From positions 1 through 34,629 of the forward strand of contig CAMOEC010000044.1 of assembly GCA_946611795.1 (NCBI GenBank): a stretch of DNA of 34,629 nucleotides, in the 5' to 3' direction. Below the pieces are notes generated by a model. The model was not told the DNA's origin and made no database searches. It saw only the letters and a list, made by a program, of their open reading frames with translations. Of the stretch, positions 21,992-33,919 are shown in pieces. Origin of the DNA: an uncultured bacterium. Its GTDB lineage: Bacteria; Patescibacteriota; Gracilibacteria; Absconditabacterales; Absconditicoccaceae. Numbering within the stretch: position 1 is the stretch's first letter; each line of letters starts with the position of its first letter. Position numbers and translations under genes: made by a program.

Positions 21992-24199
21992 CTAGTGTCT
22001 AAAGTGTGCTGCTGTATATTTTGTAGCATCTTCAACATCTAATCACATTGATGATGCAGCATTTCTTACGTAAAATTCTTTCTTTCAGTTATATTGAAAG
22101 TAAACAGGTTCGTTTGATTTATCTACTGTAAATACCATTATTTCTTTCCCTTCTATTACTACTCTTTCTACTTTAATAAATGCTCTTGAGTTTGAAAAAT
22201 ATGTTGTTGTTATGTTATCTATATCTTTAAGTAATGAATCCCATGATTTATCTCAGTAACAGTTTATATCATTTTCTTCTCATAAGATTTCTCAATCGTC
22301 TTTTACTCATACAAAAAGTATTCATCAATCTGTATTTAAGAATGCGGCTATTGTCTTAATTACTTGGAACTTTAGATTAGGATTATCTTTGTTTTGATAA
22401 TAGTCCCATCTTAGTGATGACTTAAATTCTACAGTTCTAGATTCTCCTTCTTTTATTATTGGTAAATAATCTATATCTTTAATTGGTTTATTTAAGTTTG
22501 CTATATCTTCATAGTATTCTTTAATTAATTTTAACATTAGATCTCTTCTTGCTTCTAGGAATTGTTCATATTCTAGGTCTGCAAAATTTAGTGGTATACA
22601 GTTATCTAATAAATTTTGATTTCGATTAATTGTTCATCATTTAGTGTACTCTTCGTAATATTCTTTTGGTGCTTTCTTTGAAATAAATTTGTTATCTGAG
22701 TTATATGTCCATACTTTATTTGCAATTTGATTGATATCATTCTTTTTCATTTCATCTGCTCAGAATGTATCAATTAAGTATTGTTTAGGGAAAATATGAT
22801 GTGAGTCTATTTCACTCTTTTCTTTTGAGTCAACAAAATATTTGCTAACAGGAATTGATCTGAATAATACTGGTTTATGGAAATATATTTGTGCGGCATT
22901 AAATGCTATTGCTAGTGGCGCTCTTGGTGATGATGTTTTGATTTCGTCTCTGAATTTAATGTTCCATGTGTCTGGTGTTAAGTTAATTGCTATCTCGTTA
23001 TCTAAGAATGCTATATAATCTTCTTTAGTTTTTATATCTTTGATTGTATTAAGATCTTTTTCCAATGCAGTTTCCATAGAATTAACATATTTTCATGTTA
23101 AGAACATGGCTACATAATATCTCTTAATAACTGGAGCTAATTCTGTAAATGACAATCAATATTCCTTTAATCCTATTAGGTAGAAAATATAACATGCTAT
23201 TGCTAATGATCATTGTGATATTAAATCAGGATTTATAAATCATGCATCTTTTAATATTGTTAAATAATCTTCCCAGTAATGGGTGTTTGTTACGTTTGTT
23301 ATTACTCATTCTAATTTTGTGAATGATTCGTAATTACCTCTTAAAAATTTGTATATTTGATCTAGTCTTGCTCTTTTAAATCATACTCATAATAGCACTC
23401 TAATAATATCTGAAGCTGATAGCCGTATAATATCATTTTGTGCTTTTGTTCGTATTGAGAAATCTTCTACGATTTTTCTTCATGCCTCCCAATATACTGA
23501 CATTAGGGTAAGTATGAAATCAGAATTGTTTAGTTTTATTCATCAACTATTTATTCTTAAGAAGATATCTGATACTACTTCTAAATTAGTATCTTTTAGA
23601 ATCTCAATAGCTTGTATTTTAATTGAACTTATGTTATTAACTTTTTGTATTCTTCTCATAATCTCATTATCTGGAATTCTTTCTTCTTCAGGAATTCATT
23701 GTTCTTCTGCTCTTCTTTTATAATTTGAAATATATTCGTTTGTAAGACTTAGTAAGTTTTCTCATTTTATAACTTCTTTAATATCATATATCCAGTCTCA
23801 GGATTTAGTTGAGGCGTCTGCTACTTCAAAGCTTTCTGTAATCGGGTTAAATGATATTATTATTCTTTCTTCTTTTAATTTTGAATTAATTATAGGATTT
23901 CCTGTTATAGTGGCGAATAGTGATGTTAGCCTTTGCTGTCAGTCTATTACTGATAGATTTGGAGTTTTTTCAAGATTTCATCATCAAATGGCTTTTACTC
24001 CTGCTTCTGTATCATTTTCTAGGAGTATGATAAGTCCTGTTGGATATCATTTATAAAGACTATCAAAAAAATTCCTTACACGTGTTCTTTCCCATACATA
24101 AGGTCTTTGTAGATCAGGTAATGCTATTGTTCAGTTTTGAATATTTCAGACTAGCATTGATATTGGGTATGATGTCTCTTTATATATGTTATTATCCAT
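21992..24199 (-). CDS. DUF262 (GmrS-like) + HNH/DUF1524-like + AlbA_2 (Schlafen-type) fusion, 735 aa
   Basis: 736 codons; [62 protein letters not shown], then ESRTVEFKSSLRWDY..KFQVIKTIAAFLNTDGGILFVGVKDDGEILG. Confidence 0.88.
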
Positions 24200-24385
24200 T
24201 TTCTTTGTATTAAAATAAATGTTTAATTTATATTTATTATTATTTGGTTATTATTCAAGTTTTTAAAGCAAAAAAAGTAAGAAAATATTTTGATTCACTT
24301 ATTTATCTTAATCTTTTTTATTATCTCTTTAAATTACATTACTAAATCCTTATATTCATTATTGCTAAACATAAAGTAATAATTT

Positions 24386-24553
24386 ATGAAAAAAACTACA
24401 AAGAAAAATCGTAAGTATGTGATGGGTAGTCGAAAGATTACTTCCGTGCGTCAGTTTCAGAGAGTTGCTCAAGCATTTCTGAGAAAACATCCTTTTGCTC
24501 AATCTATCAGGGTTTCTTACTGTGGCAAAACTAAGGTTATTATGTTGCAGTAA
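24386..24553 (+). CDS. small basic protein, 55 aa
   Basis: MKKTTKKNRKYVMGSRKITSVRQFQRVAQAFLRKHPFAQSIRVSYCGKTKVIMLQ; no TGA; followed by strong terminator. Confidence 0.65.
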   Translation: MKKTTKKNRKYVMGSRKITSVRQFQRVAQAFLRKHPFAQSIRVSYCGKTKVIMLQ

Positions 24554-24624
24554 TTTCTTGACCTGAAATGATTCTATGGATGCCTTAGTGATATATAGAT
24601 AATCTATTCTATTATCCTTAAACT

Positions 24625-24655
24625 AATCTGCTATTTATCTATAGCAGATTTTTTT
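24625..24655 (+). terminator. rho-independent terminator
   Basis: AATCTGCTAT-ttatct-ATAGCAGATT followed by T run; perfect 10-bp stem. Confidence 0.88.
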
Positions 24656-24750
24656 GTTTGATATTACGATTAATATAGTTACTTATTCGTTTGAATATTT
24701 AATTTAATGTGGATTATTGTCTTTGTTAATCATTAATATTTTTTCATTAT

Positions 24751-27700
24751 TTATTTATCTCTAAACATCGCGTCAATATCTGTTCAGAAAACATTCCATG
24801 AGAATATTGATTTCGCTTCTTCTAAACTTATATCGAATTTTAATCATGTATGTCGTGGATTTATGACCCACACTCTTTTTTCTCAAGTATTTTTATCAAT
24901 GTAACATTTTTCTATGGAATATGCGTGATTTTTGAAAATTTGACAAATTGTTTTTCAATTTTCATCTATTACAAGATCTGGAACAATTTTATTATTTTTT
25001 CTGTTTTCTTCTATTTTTTCCAATCAATCACTCGTAAGTTTATATTCACATTCTAAATTATATTGTGCTTTATCAATAATTTTGACATCATGTACTAATA
25101 CGCTATAATCTTCACCTTCTCAGATAAGTTCGCACTCATCATTCAAATTATTTTCTGTAAAATCATTTATATTATCATGCTGAATTGAAATTTCTATCAA
25201 GATACCTCATTTATTAAAATTTTCAAATGCAGCATCTTTTGCTTGTTCGCTTACCCCTAATCTAGGATTTTGTGTTCATCATATAAAATATTTATTTCAT
25301 TTTGGATTAAACATTTTTTTGACAAATTCTCGTGTTGATCATGATTCAACAAATTTTACCAAATCATCATTATATGATATTTTACCAGTATTTTTGTATT
25401 CTGTTTGAGCTTTTTTTATAGCATTATAATCTATACCTTTCATGTTGCATTTCCATTCATCTTGCCAATCTATAGAATCTATTATACATTTTTTTATAAA
25501 TGCTAATTCTAATATTTTGAATCATATAGATTCTGATTCTGAATTAATACTGACTATACTTATTTCTCAGTTTTCATTTTTTCTTTCAAATTTATAATCA
25601 ATTTCGTCTTTACTAATTTTTATCCATTCTCAATTTTTGTCACATAAAGGTATTCTAACTTCCCATCATATTCAATCTGAGCTTTCTTTTAAATTAGTTT
25701 GAACTATTGCGTCGAAACTATTTGTTTTTTTTAGTATTTCAAATCATGTATATGCATAACAAAGTCAAATAGACATTTGATTTATCTCAGTTTTTCAGTA
25801 TTTTCAGCTTCATCAGAATAATTCTAAATATTTTTTTCCCGTTATTGTCCTATTTTTTTCTAGATATATTTCTTTTCTTTTTGTATATTCTTTTATTGTT
25901 TCTTTGTTCATATTATCTTTCATGCTTAATGCAAACCATATTTCAGTATAGTTTGTTAAATTGTTTTCTTTTATAAATTGAAAGTCTCTATCTTCTAGTC
26001 ACAAGTTTTTAAATTGATAAATCAAATTTAATAATGGGTTCCCGTCGTCGTATGTAATTTCTACTCATATGTTTTTTAGTTTTTCAAATACTTCTATATT
26101 TGATTTATTAATTTTTTCTCTATTAAAACAATTTAATATTCATATGTTTTTCATCCTTAATAGTGTTTCTTTATCTATTTCCCAATCATTTAATTCTTTT
26201 ATTTGATCTGTTTTTATTTCCATTCATAAATTTATCATATACTCAAGTTTTTCATAATCGATTTCAATCTTTAATATTTCTTCTATTTCATATTGAAATA
26301 ATTCGTTAAATTTAATTCATATGTTCTTTAATTTCTCAATCTTTTTTAAATCTATTTCCATGTTATTTATTTCATCAGTATTCATTGGATCAACCTCAAT
26401 TCAAAGCTCTTCTAAACGCTCAGCATTTGTTTTTAATAATTCAATGTTTTCCATTATTCCTTCAGTTTTGCCACAGAATCCAGCTTCTAATAAGAATCTC
26501 CTTACATCTTTATCTTTGATTGTTTCTGCTAATATTGTATTTTTATTTCTTAGCTCGTTCATTTTTAGTTCTCATAATTTACCATCTTGTTTATGTGCAT
26601 CTAGTATTGATGATAGTTGTTCGTTTGTTAAGTTTAGATCTTTTCAGTATAATGTATTTATTCTGTTTTTTAACTCATTAAATTTTTCTTTTTTATTTCA
26701 TTCATTAATTTCATTTATCAATTTATCCATATATTGGCTATTATCAGTTGCTTGTTTATCTGTTACTTCAAATTTATGAGATTTTCAATTAAAATAGTTT
26801 ATTCAAAATGCTTCTAATACATTATAATTTCAAACTCATTCTGTACTTGCATGTCATCTTGGTGAATCTTCATTCTCCATTATTTGAAAGTGTAAATGTG
26901 ATGGCCATTTTCAATTATCTTCTGTAAATGATTCTCATACTTTTCAAATTACTGTTCATTTTGTAACTGGTGTTCATTCTGGAATTAAGTTATCTTTTCA
27001 TAAATGACCATATAATGAATAAAACTTTTTTCAACCTTCTGTAGTATGTTCTATAATGACTTTATGTCATAATCATCAATCGAGGTGTGATTTAATAACG
27101 ACTCAATCGTAACTTGCTTTTACTTCAGTTCCTGCTTTTACTTGATAATCTATTCATAGATGGTGTTCTGGTAGTCATTTTGTACTTTTATAATATGGTC
27201 TTATGTCTGATGGTAGTATAAATCATTTTTCTAATAATTCTTTATATTTTGGGAGTCCATATATTCTAGGATCTTCGTAATTTCAGTTTTTAATGTTTTC
27301 TGCTACATCTTTTAAATTATTTTTTTGTGCAGATTCTATTAACATATTTTTTAACTTTTCAAAAGGAATAATCTTATCAACTCATTCTATTGGTGATTCA
27401 CATTTTCAATTTATGAATTCTTGGATTTGATTTTTTGTTTCTAATGATTCATTTCATCTATTAGTTTCTATTATTTTTTTGTATTCTTCTACTACTAAAT
27501 CTCATCTTCTGAATGATTCTTCTTCTACAGGCTGTCATTTATATTCATTATAGTTTATAACTACATTATTATTATCTTTAATTGGTTCTATGTAATTATT
27601 ATAACTTTCTTCATATACTTTTGCTTTTTTTAAATATTGTTCGTTATCAAAATTATTATTATATTTCATGTATGTGTTTAAAACCATGTTTTTCATTGGT

Positions 27701-30700
27701 TCTGGCATGTCTTTTGTTATTTCTTCAATCTCTCATGTACTTTCATTTTGAATTTTACTTGAAATTTTAGGAGTTCATCAATCTAATATAATTAAACATG
27801 CATCTCTAAATCATTCATTTGATAATATTATTTCTTTAGTTTGAAGATAATGATTTAGTTCATGTACTATACATCAAAAAATTTCAGCTTTATTTCATTT
27901 TCATTCAATATGTTTTAATGTGTGTCATGCCCAATCTCTAGATATTGTTATCTGATTTTCTTCAACTGAATATTGGTTATTTTCTTTATTATCTACATCA
28001 GATTTACCTATAATTCTTATACTTAATCAATCATCGTCAATTCACATTTCTCATTTAATGAATTCAAATGATTGTCTTATGAATTCATCTATATCTTGTA
28101 TTTCGTTTAATTCTTTTATTTTTTCTTGGTTTTTTGTCACTATTTCTCTAAAACTTTCATCGGTTTCTGCAAATTTTTCATTTGGAGCTTCTAATTTTGC
28201 AGCTGGGATTTTTATTTCTCATTCTGATGTGTTAACCTTTCAACTTAATTCATTTTTTAGATTTTTTAACTTTTGTATATCTATATTTGGTATCTTAACT
28301 TTTCATGTTATTGCATTATCTAAAACATTCATTACATCTGCTTGTAATTTTGGATTTGTTTTTATTCATTCTAATAGTTTTACTCTATTCTCTTGATTTC
28401 ATAATCAAGGTGTTTGCATTGCAAATCATCATCATGCTGTTATTCATGTTGTTAATGTTGTTACAATTGCTGTTGCATAAAAATTGTTAACATTCCAGTC
28501 TGCTTCTAGTTTGCTATTTTTTGGTAATTGGTATCTATCGTTTGCCCGATCGTTTATTAGGTTTCATGCTGCTAATTGGATTGATTCTTGGATGTTTTCT
28601 TCAACTATTTCTGATCAAACGTTCTTTAGAAATAGTTTTCCTATTTCTTTTAAGTTTTGCTTGGATCATGCCTTTAGAATTTCTTTAACATACGCTTTTG
28701 CTAATTTACTTCATGATCATAATAAAAATTCATTAGGGCTAACTAATTCTAGTCATCATTGTATTCATGCGCTTAACATTCAGTATACTAATGCTTGATT
28801 TCAGTTCATTCCATGATTGAATCATTCTTGAAATGAATTTCATATTTGTTGTATAAATCATGACTTAAATAATCATACTTTTCATATAACATTCATTCAT
28901 CTTGCTCATAAATTTATTCCTAGTTTTGTTCATCATTTTGCTATTCATTTTGCTATAGCTCATCATCAAGCTATTAATGTAATCATATTAACGATTGATT
29001 CTGCAATTACTCATGGTCAGTTATCCCAATTGAAATTTATTTCTCAATCTTTGTATACTGCTTCTGACTGCTTTTCTGATATTCATATAATGTTTGGAGT
29101 CCAATTTCATGATCTTTCTAATACTGCTACCATTTCGTCATCATCATGCCATAGCTTTGATATTGTTGCTCATAATTTTACTCATGTTCACCATGTACTT
29201 TGAACTAATGCATTGATTCAACGTGCTCATATATGACATAGTTGATATAGAAATGTACTTTTGTTTTTTAGGTTTTCTCGTCTTCTGTTAATTGCTTCTT
29301 GTTCTTTAAGTTGTTGCTCGTAGTTGTTTTTGATTGATGGAATTGGAAAATTGCTATTTGTGTCTTTGAAATTTAAACAGTTTTGTAATGCGTTTAGATT
29401 TTCAGTGTGATGCTTGATATCTGCTTCGTTTATTTCTTGAATGTATGTTTCATATTTTTTGATATTAAAATTATTGTTCTTTATGTTTTTGATTTTTTCG
29501 TTGTATTCTGAATATTTATTTACTCGTGATTTTATTTCTGAAATTCCGTATTTTTTTACTATATTTCATTTTTCAGTCATATATTTTTCATAATTATCTA
29601 TTATGTTTCAGTATTTATTTTTAATGCTTTCTTGTTCTGATTGGAATTCAAATAATTTATTCATGTTTTCACAGTATTTTTTTGCATCACTTTCACTTGT
29701 TAATTCTTTTGAAAATGATGATTGTATTTCTTTTATTCATAATTCATCGGCTCTTTTATTTAGTTCCTCTCAATATTCCTCGTATTTTTTTTGAGCAACT
29801 TCTTCTTTTGTGTTTTTTAAATATTTTTTTCTTGAGGCTTCTAAATCATTTCAATATTTTTTTAAGCTATCCATTATCTTATTTATGTCTGGATATTGTT
29901 CGTTTACCTCGTCTATTTCTTGATAGTATTGTTCTGCTAATTTTTTTTGTGCTTTGTATGTTGCCTCATTTCAGTATATTTTTCATATTATTCAATTGTG
30001 TTTTTCTTCTACAAGTTGATTATATTTTTGCCATGCAAAATTATATAAATCGAATTTTACATAATCGTTCATTAAATCTCATTTTTCTGAGTTCCTTTTT
30101 TGTGATGCTTTTTTTTCTTTTTCGTATTCTTGTGAAAAGCTACTTTTAGCCCAGTCGTCTAGTTTTCAGAACTCTTTTGGTGAAAATGTATTAGATTCTC
30201 AAAATACTCAAAAATCTATATTTTTTGGTAGTGCTACATTTCTTTTTTGTGTTTCTATTATACTTGGGTTTTTCTTTGGGTCATTTCAAGCACTGTTTAT
30301 TAAATTTGGCCATCATTTCCAGAATTCATAACTTTGATTATTGTATTTTGTGCGTATATAGTTTAGTAATGCTTGTCATCCGTATCTTGTATATATATCT
30401 CATTCTTTTTTGATGATTATTGGTGCTGATTTTATTCATAACAATGAATTATTTTCAATGATGCTTTGTAGATATAGCATAAATACTTCCTGATCGTTTA
30501 ATCATTTTTTTGATTTAATTTTTTCTTTTATCTTATTTTGGAATTCTGTGTTATTTAGAGTCGCGTTATTAACAGCATCAAAAAATTTCTGGTTTTTGTT
30601 ACGATCAAATGCATTCATATTCCATGATTTTTCTAGTTTTTCACCTAGTTCTTTTACGTTTTTATCGCTTTTTAAAAAATCCATAACCTCTTTAGGTTCC

Positions 30701-30747
30701 ATTCAATTTCTTTTATTCGTATCTATCCTCGACTCTAAATCTTCCAT
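24751..30747 (-). CDS. giant multidomain protein, 1998 aa: coiled-coil N-term, Gly-rich hydrophobic regions, HExxH motif, M23 LytM peptidase, calpain-like C-terminus
   Basis: 1999 codons uninterrupted with TGA=Gly; VHELNHYLQ (27841-27867), M23 signature HHLGIDYQVKAGTEVKASYDGVV..LYGHL..HLHFQI (~26885-27170), C-terminal QMSIGLCYAY / NHAYSIEKCYID / VWVINPRHTG. Confidence 0.85.
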
Positions 30748-30754
30748 TAAAGTA

Positions 30755-31027
30755 TTATAGATTATTAATTAAATTATCTAAGTCTTTATATCCTTCATTA
30801 TAAGCTTCTTCTTTTCCTCTAATTTTCTTTAAAGTATCTTTTATGTTTTCCATTTTTGATTTGTCCTTTATTCCCTTTATTTCTTTTGTAATCATATCAT
30901 ATATTGCGTTATTTATACTATCATCTTCATTATTTTTAACAATCATTAAAAATCATTCTGCTTGAGCCCAGTAAGGAACTAAGCTTTCTAATACTTTTAA
31001 TAATGTTTCTTTTTTTGTTGTTTCCAT
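30755..31027 (-). CDS. small helical protein, 90 aa, immediately upstream of the giant gene
   Basis: 91 codons; METTKKETLLKVLESLVPYWAQAEGFLMIVKNNEDDSINNAIYDMITKEIKGIKDK..; 7-bp gap to the giant ORF. Confidence 0.75.
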
Positions 31028-31188
31028 AATTTATTTTAATTTAACTAATTCCTTAAATATTATAGTGATGAATTCATTTTTTTGCAAACTTACCCCTATT
31101 TTTTTAATGTCAGTTTTTTTGTTTTATTTTTTATAATATCTTGATATTTGTTAATTAATAATTATCTTATTTGCCTCTTATTACTAAT

Positions 31189-31296
31189 ATGGATTTTGGT
31201 CATACTGATCCAATATTAACTCTTCCATTATGAATTAAAATGGAAATAGATTGTGATAATAAGAAAATTAGTTATTTAGAGAGTTGATGTTTATAA
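31189..31296 (+). CDS. possible small peptide, 35 aa
   Basis: MDFGHTDPILTLPLGIKMEIDCDNKKISYLESGCL*, 36 codons, two TGA=Gly. Confidence 0.4.
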
Positions 31297-31317
31297 TGTT
31301 TTAGACTTATTATTATC

Positions 31318-31785
31318 ATGTTAGAAATTTTTCAGGAAATTTATAATCAGACACCATTAGAATTTTGGATTAGTGTTCTCTTTTTTCTTTGGGCTATTAT
31401 TTGCTTATGGAGAATTTTTCTTAAAGCTTGAAGAAAATGATGGGAGGCTTTGATTCCTGCTTGGCATATTTATGTTTTATTTAAGATTTCTAAAAGAGTT
31501 AATCCTTGGTTTTGGATATTGTTATCTCTTCCTGTTATTTCTTATTGATTAGCTTTTCTATTAGCGATATCAATATTTACGCTTAATTGAGGTCTTTCTG
31601 AAATATTATATTGGATTATTAATTTTGTTGGAATATTAGCTGTGGCTATTTATGCTATAATGCTTTATGGATTAACATTAGCTTTTTGAAAAACTAAATG
31701 GTTTATGTTATGATTATTTTTCTTTTGACCAATTTTCTTTTGAATATTAGCTTTTGATAAATCTACTTATATTTGAAATAAATAG
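31318..31785 (+). CDS. DUF5684-like multi-pass membrane protein, 155 aa
   Basis: 156 codons; RKWWEALIPAWHIYVLFKISKRVNPWFWILLSLPVISY resembles 'W.aliPiyn.y.l.ki..kp.ww' of DUF5684. Confidence 0.7.
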
Positions 31786-31820
31786 TTTTTATTCTTTTTT
31801 TAATCACTTTTTATTGTTAG

Positions 31821-32354
31821 CTATTCTGTTTTTTTCAAAAGTATAGTGTTTTGAAATTTTAAGAAATCCTCTGAACTTCATGATGCAATTTTTTTTCAGA
31901 TTTCAGTATTAAAAAATTTTTCTTTATATCAGCATTCTCGTGATAGGCGTGTTCTATCAGCATCTCGTAGACATGCTGAAACATAATCTGGTGCTATTGT
32001 TCCTATTGTGTGATTTTTTATTGCATATTTAACCATTTCTTTTTCTTCTGTTGTGAGAATATCATTAAATTTTTCCATAATCTCTGTTATAATAGGTACT
32101 GCATTTGGTCAGTGATATAGATCATCTCAATCTTCTTCTCTTGCTAAATCATGTCATGCACATGCAAAGATTACAGGATAAGGATTTTTATTTAATGAAA
32201 GTGCATAATATATTCAGCGAAAAACTACTGATTCAGTATGAGTTAATAATCAGTGATATCAGTAATCTTTTTGTGTAACAGAGGTATTTGATCTTATTAC
32301 TGGTAAGAGTTTTTCTCTATAGAAGTTAAAGTATTTTAGTAATTTTTTTTCCAT
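31821..32354 (-). CDS. HD-domain phosphohydrolase, 177 aa
   Basis: 178 codons; LLTHTESVVFRGIYYAL..VIFACAGHDLAREEDGDDLYHGPNAV..ACLRDADRTRLSR. Confidence 0.82.
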
Positions 32355-32382
32355 ATTTTATAGCTGTTAAAATTTATTTCTA

Positions 32383-33783
32383 TTACATTTTTATTTTCTT
32401 TATGAAATTGTCTCTCTTTTCTTTAAGTTGTTTATATTCTTCTGAATCTTTTCAGATTTCTTTTCAAGAATATTTTCTTTTTTCTATTTTAGCATGAAGT
32501 TCTTCTCCTAAGACTCCTAATATACTTAGTGTTTTTAAATCAAATTCTCAGTTATAGAATTTATTTAATACACTTGTAAAAATATCATTATCTGGTTCTG
32601 CTTGTGCAAATAATGTCATACAAGATTGCAACTTCATTGCATCTATTATTCAAAAGATGTCCTCTGAGATGTTTTCTTTTAGATCTAGTAATGCTAAAGA
32701 CATTTCTATTAAGTGGTCTCTTAGTTCATCATCTTCTAAGTATGCTTTAGCTTCTTCTAATGAAGTAATGGCATATTTTTTGGATAATGTTGATTGTCCT
32801 AATCCTTCTATTTGAGGAAACATATACCACATCCAGTGAGTTTCTTTTCTTCAGTTTTTGATTTCTTCTAGTGCTGTTTTATAACTTTTACTTTGAGCTT
32901 CTTTAAATCTTTCTAGGTTATAAATATCTTTTCTTCCTTCACCAGTGAAAATCTCTTTAAAGATACTGTAATTATCTTTTGGTCAGAAGTGGTTAGTATA
33001 GATTGCAAATTCTATGTTTTCAAAATCATAGTTTGCTAATTCTTCTTTGAATAGCTGTGCTATTATTTCAGGTGGATTTCTAAAGGCTCAGCATCAGAAT
33101 GCTCAAAGGATTAAACATTCTATATTATTCATATAAGCTATATCGAGTATTCTTTTTATTCTTTGTCTCATAATTTGTTTATAGCTTTTTTCATCATAGC
33201 TTATTATTTTAAATAATTCTGGTGCACAAGCTAGGATAATATCTACATTAAATCGTTCTGATTCTGGAATAAGATCTGGAATATCGGAATCTGATTTAAA
33301 AACTACGACATCTGGGATATAGATCATATCATCATTTCAATAAACATCTAATTCTCCTCTATCATATTTTTCAATATGGTAGTTATAGTATTTTTCTCGC
33401 GTTTCATCAGTTGATATACATGGGAAAAGAGTTGAGGTTCTACACAATGATTCTTCTTGAGCTGATGATGAAAAAGGTGCTCCTCATGGTGAATGAGAAT
33501 TAGCAAAATCTAGCACTGCAGTTTTCTTTCATCTGTATTTTTTTGCTGCTTGAAATGTTCTATCAGGAGAAAAGATGATGTTTGATTTTCAACTTTTAGG
33601 TTGAACGTCTAAATTGTCTTCTTCATAGATTATTTGTGTATGATAGATAGAGTTTGAAATTGCTTTAATGAGTTTGGGGTCTGTTTCACATAGTTCTTTA
33701 GTATCTGTCATTACTACTCTGTTAATATCGTGATATCTTCATTCATTATATCGTTTTTCTAACTTTTTCTTATCAAGCATCAT
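32383..33783 (-). CDS. PARG-like (TIGR02452/DUF2263) ADP-ribose glycohydrolase fused to DUF1810, 466 aa
   Basis: 467 codons; TAVLDFANSHSPGGAPFSSSAQEESLCRTSTLFP, LGAFGCGAFRNPPE; C-term THGMWYMFPQIEGLGQSTLSKKYAITSLEEAKAYLEDDELRDHL..MTLFA matches DUF1810. Confidence 0.88.
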
Positions 33784-33877
33784 TGTATAACATTAATAGT
33801 ATTTAAATATTGTTTATTATTTTCGTAGTTATCTCTATTGATTTTTCAATAGTATTATTTTCCTTTCTTTTTTGTAA

Positions 33878-33912
33878 GAAAATGATTATAGTAACTTCGT
33901 TAAACAAAAAAC
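33878..33912 (+). promoter_or_regulatory. putative promoter/5'UTR upstream of the 33920 gene
   Basis: aaaatgattatagtaacttcgttaaacaaaaaac closely matches the sequence at 34151-34183. Confidence 0.45.
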
Positions 33913-33919
33913 AAATACA

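Noticed and set aside
26321-26779. Plus-strand ORFs in 26321-30760 (e.g. 26321-26779, 28058-28396, 28484-28798, 29682-30149)
   Set aside because: All antisense to the 1998-aa minus-strand gene; Phe/Ser/Leu-rich translations expected from the complement of a Lys/Glu/Asn-rich gene.
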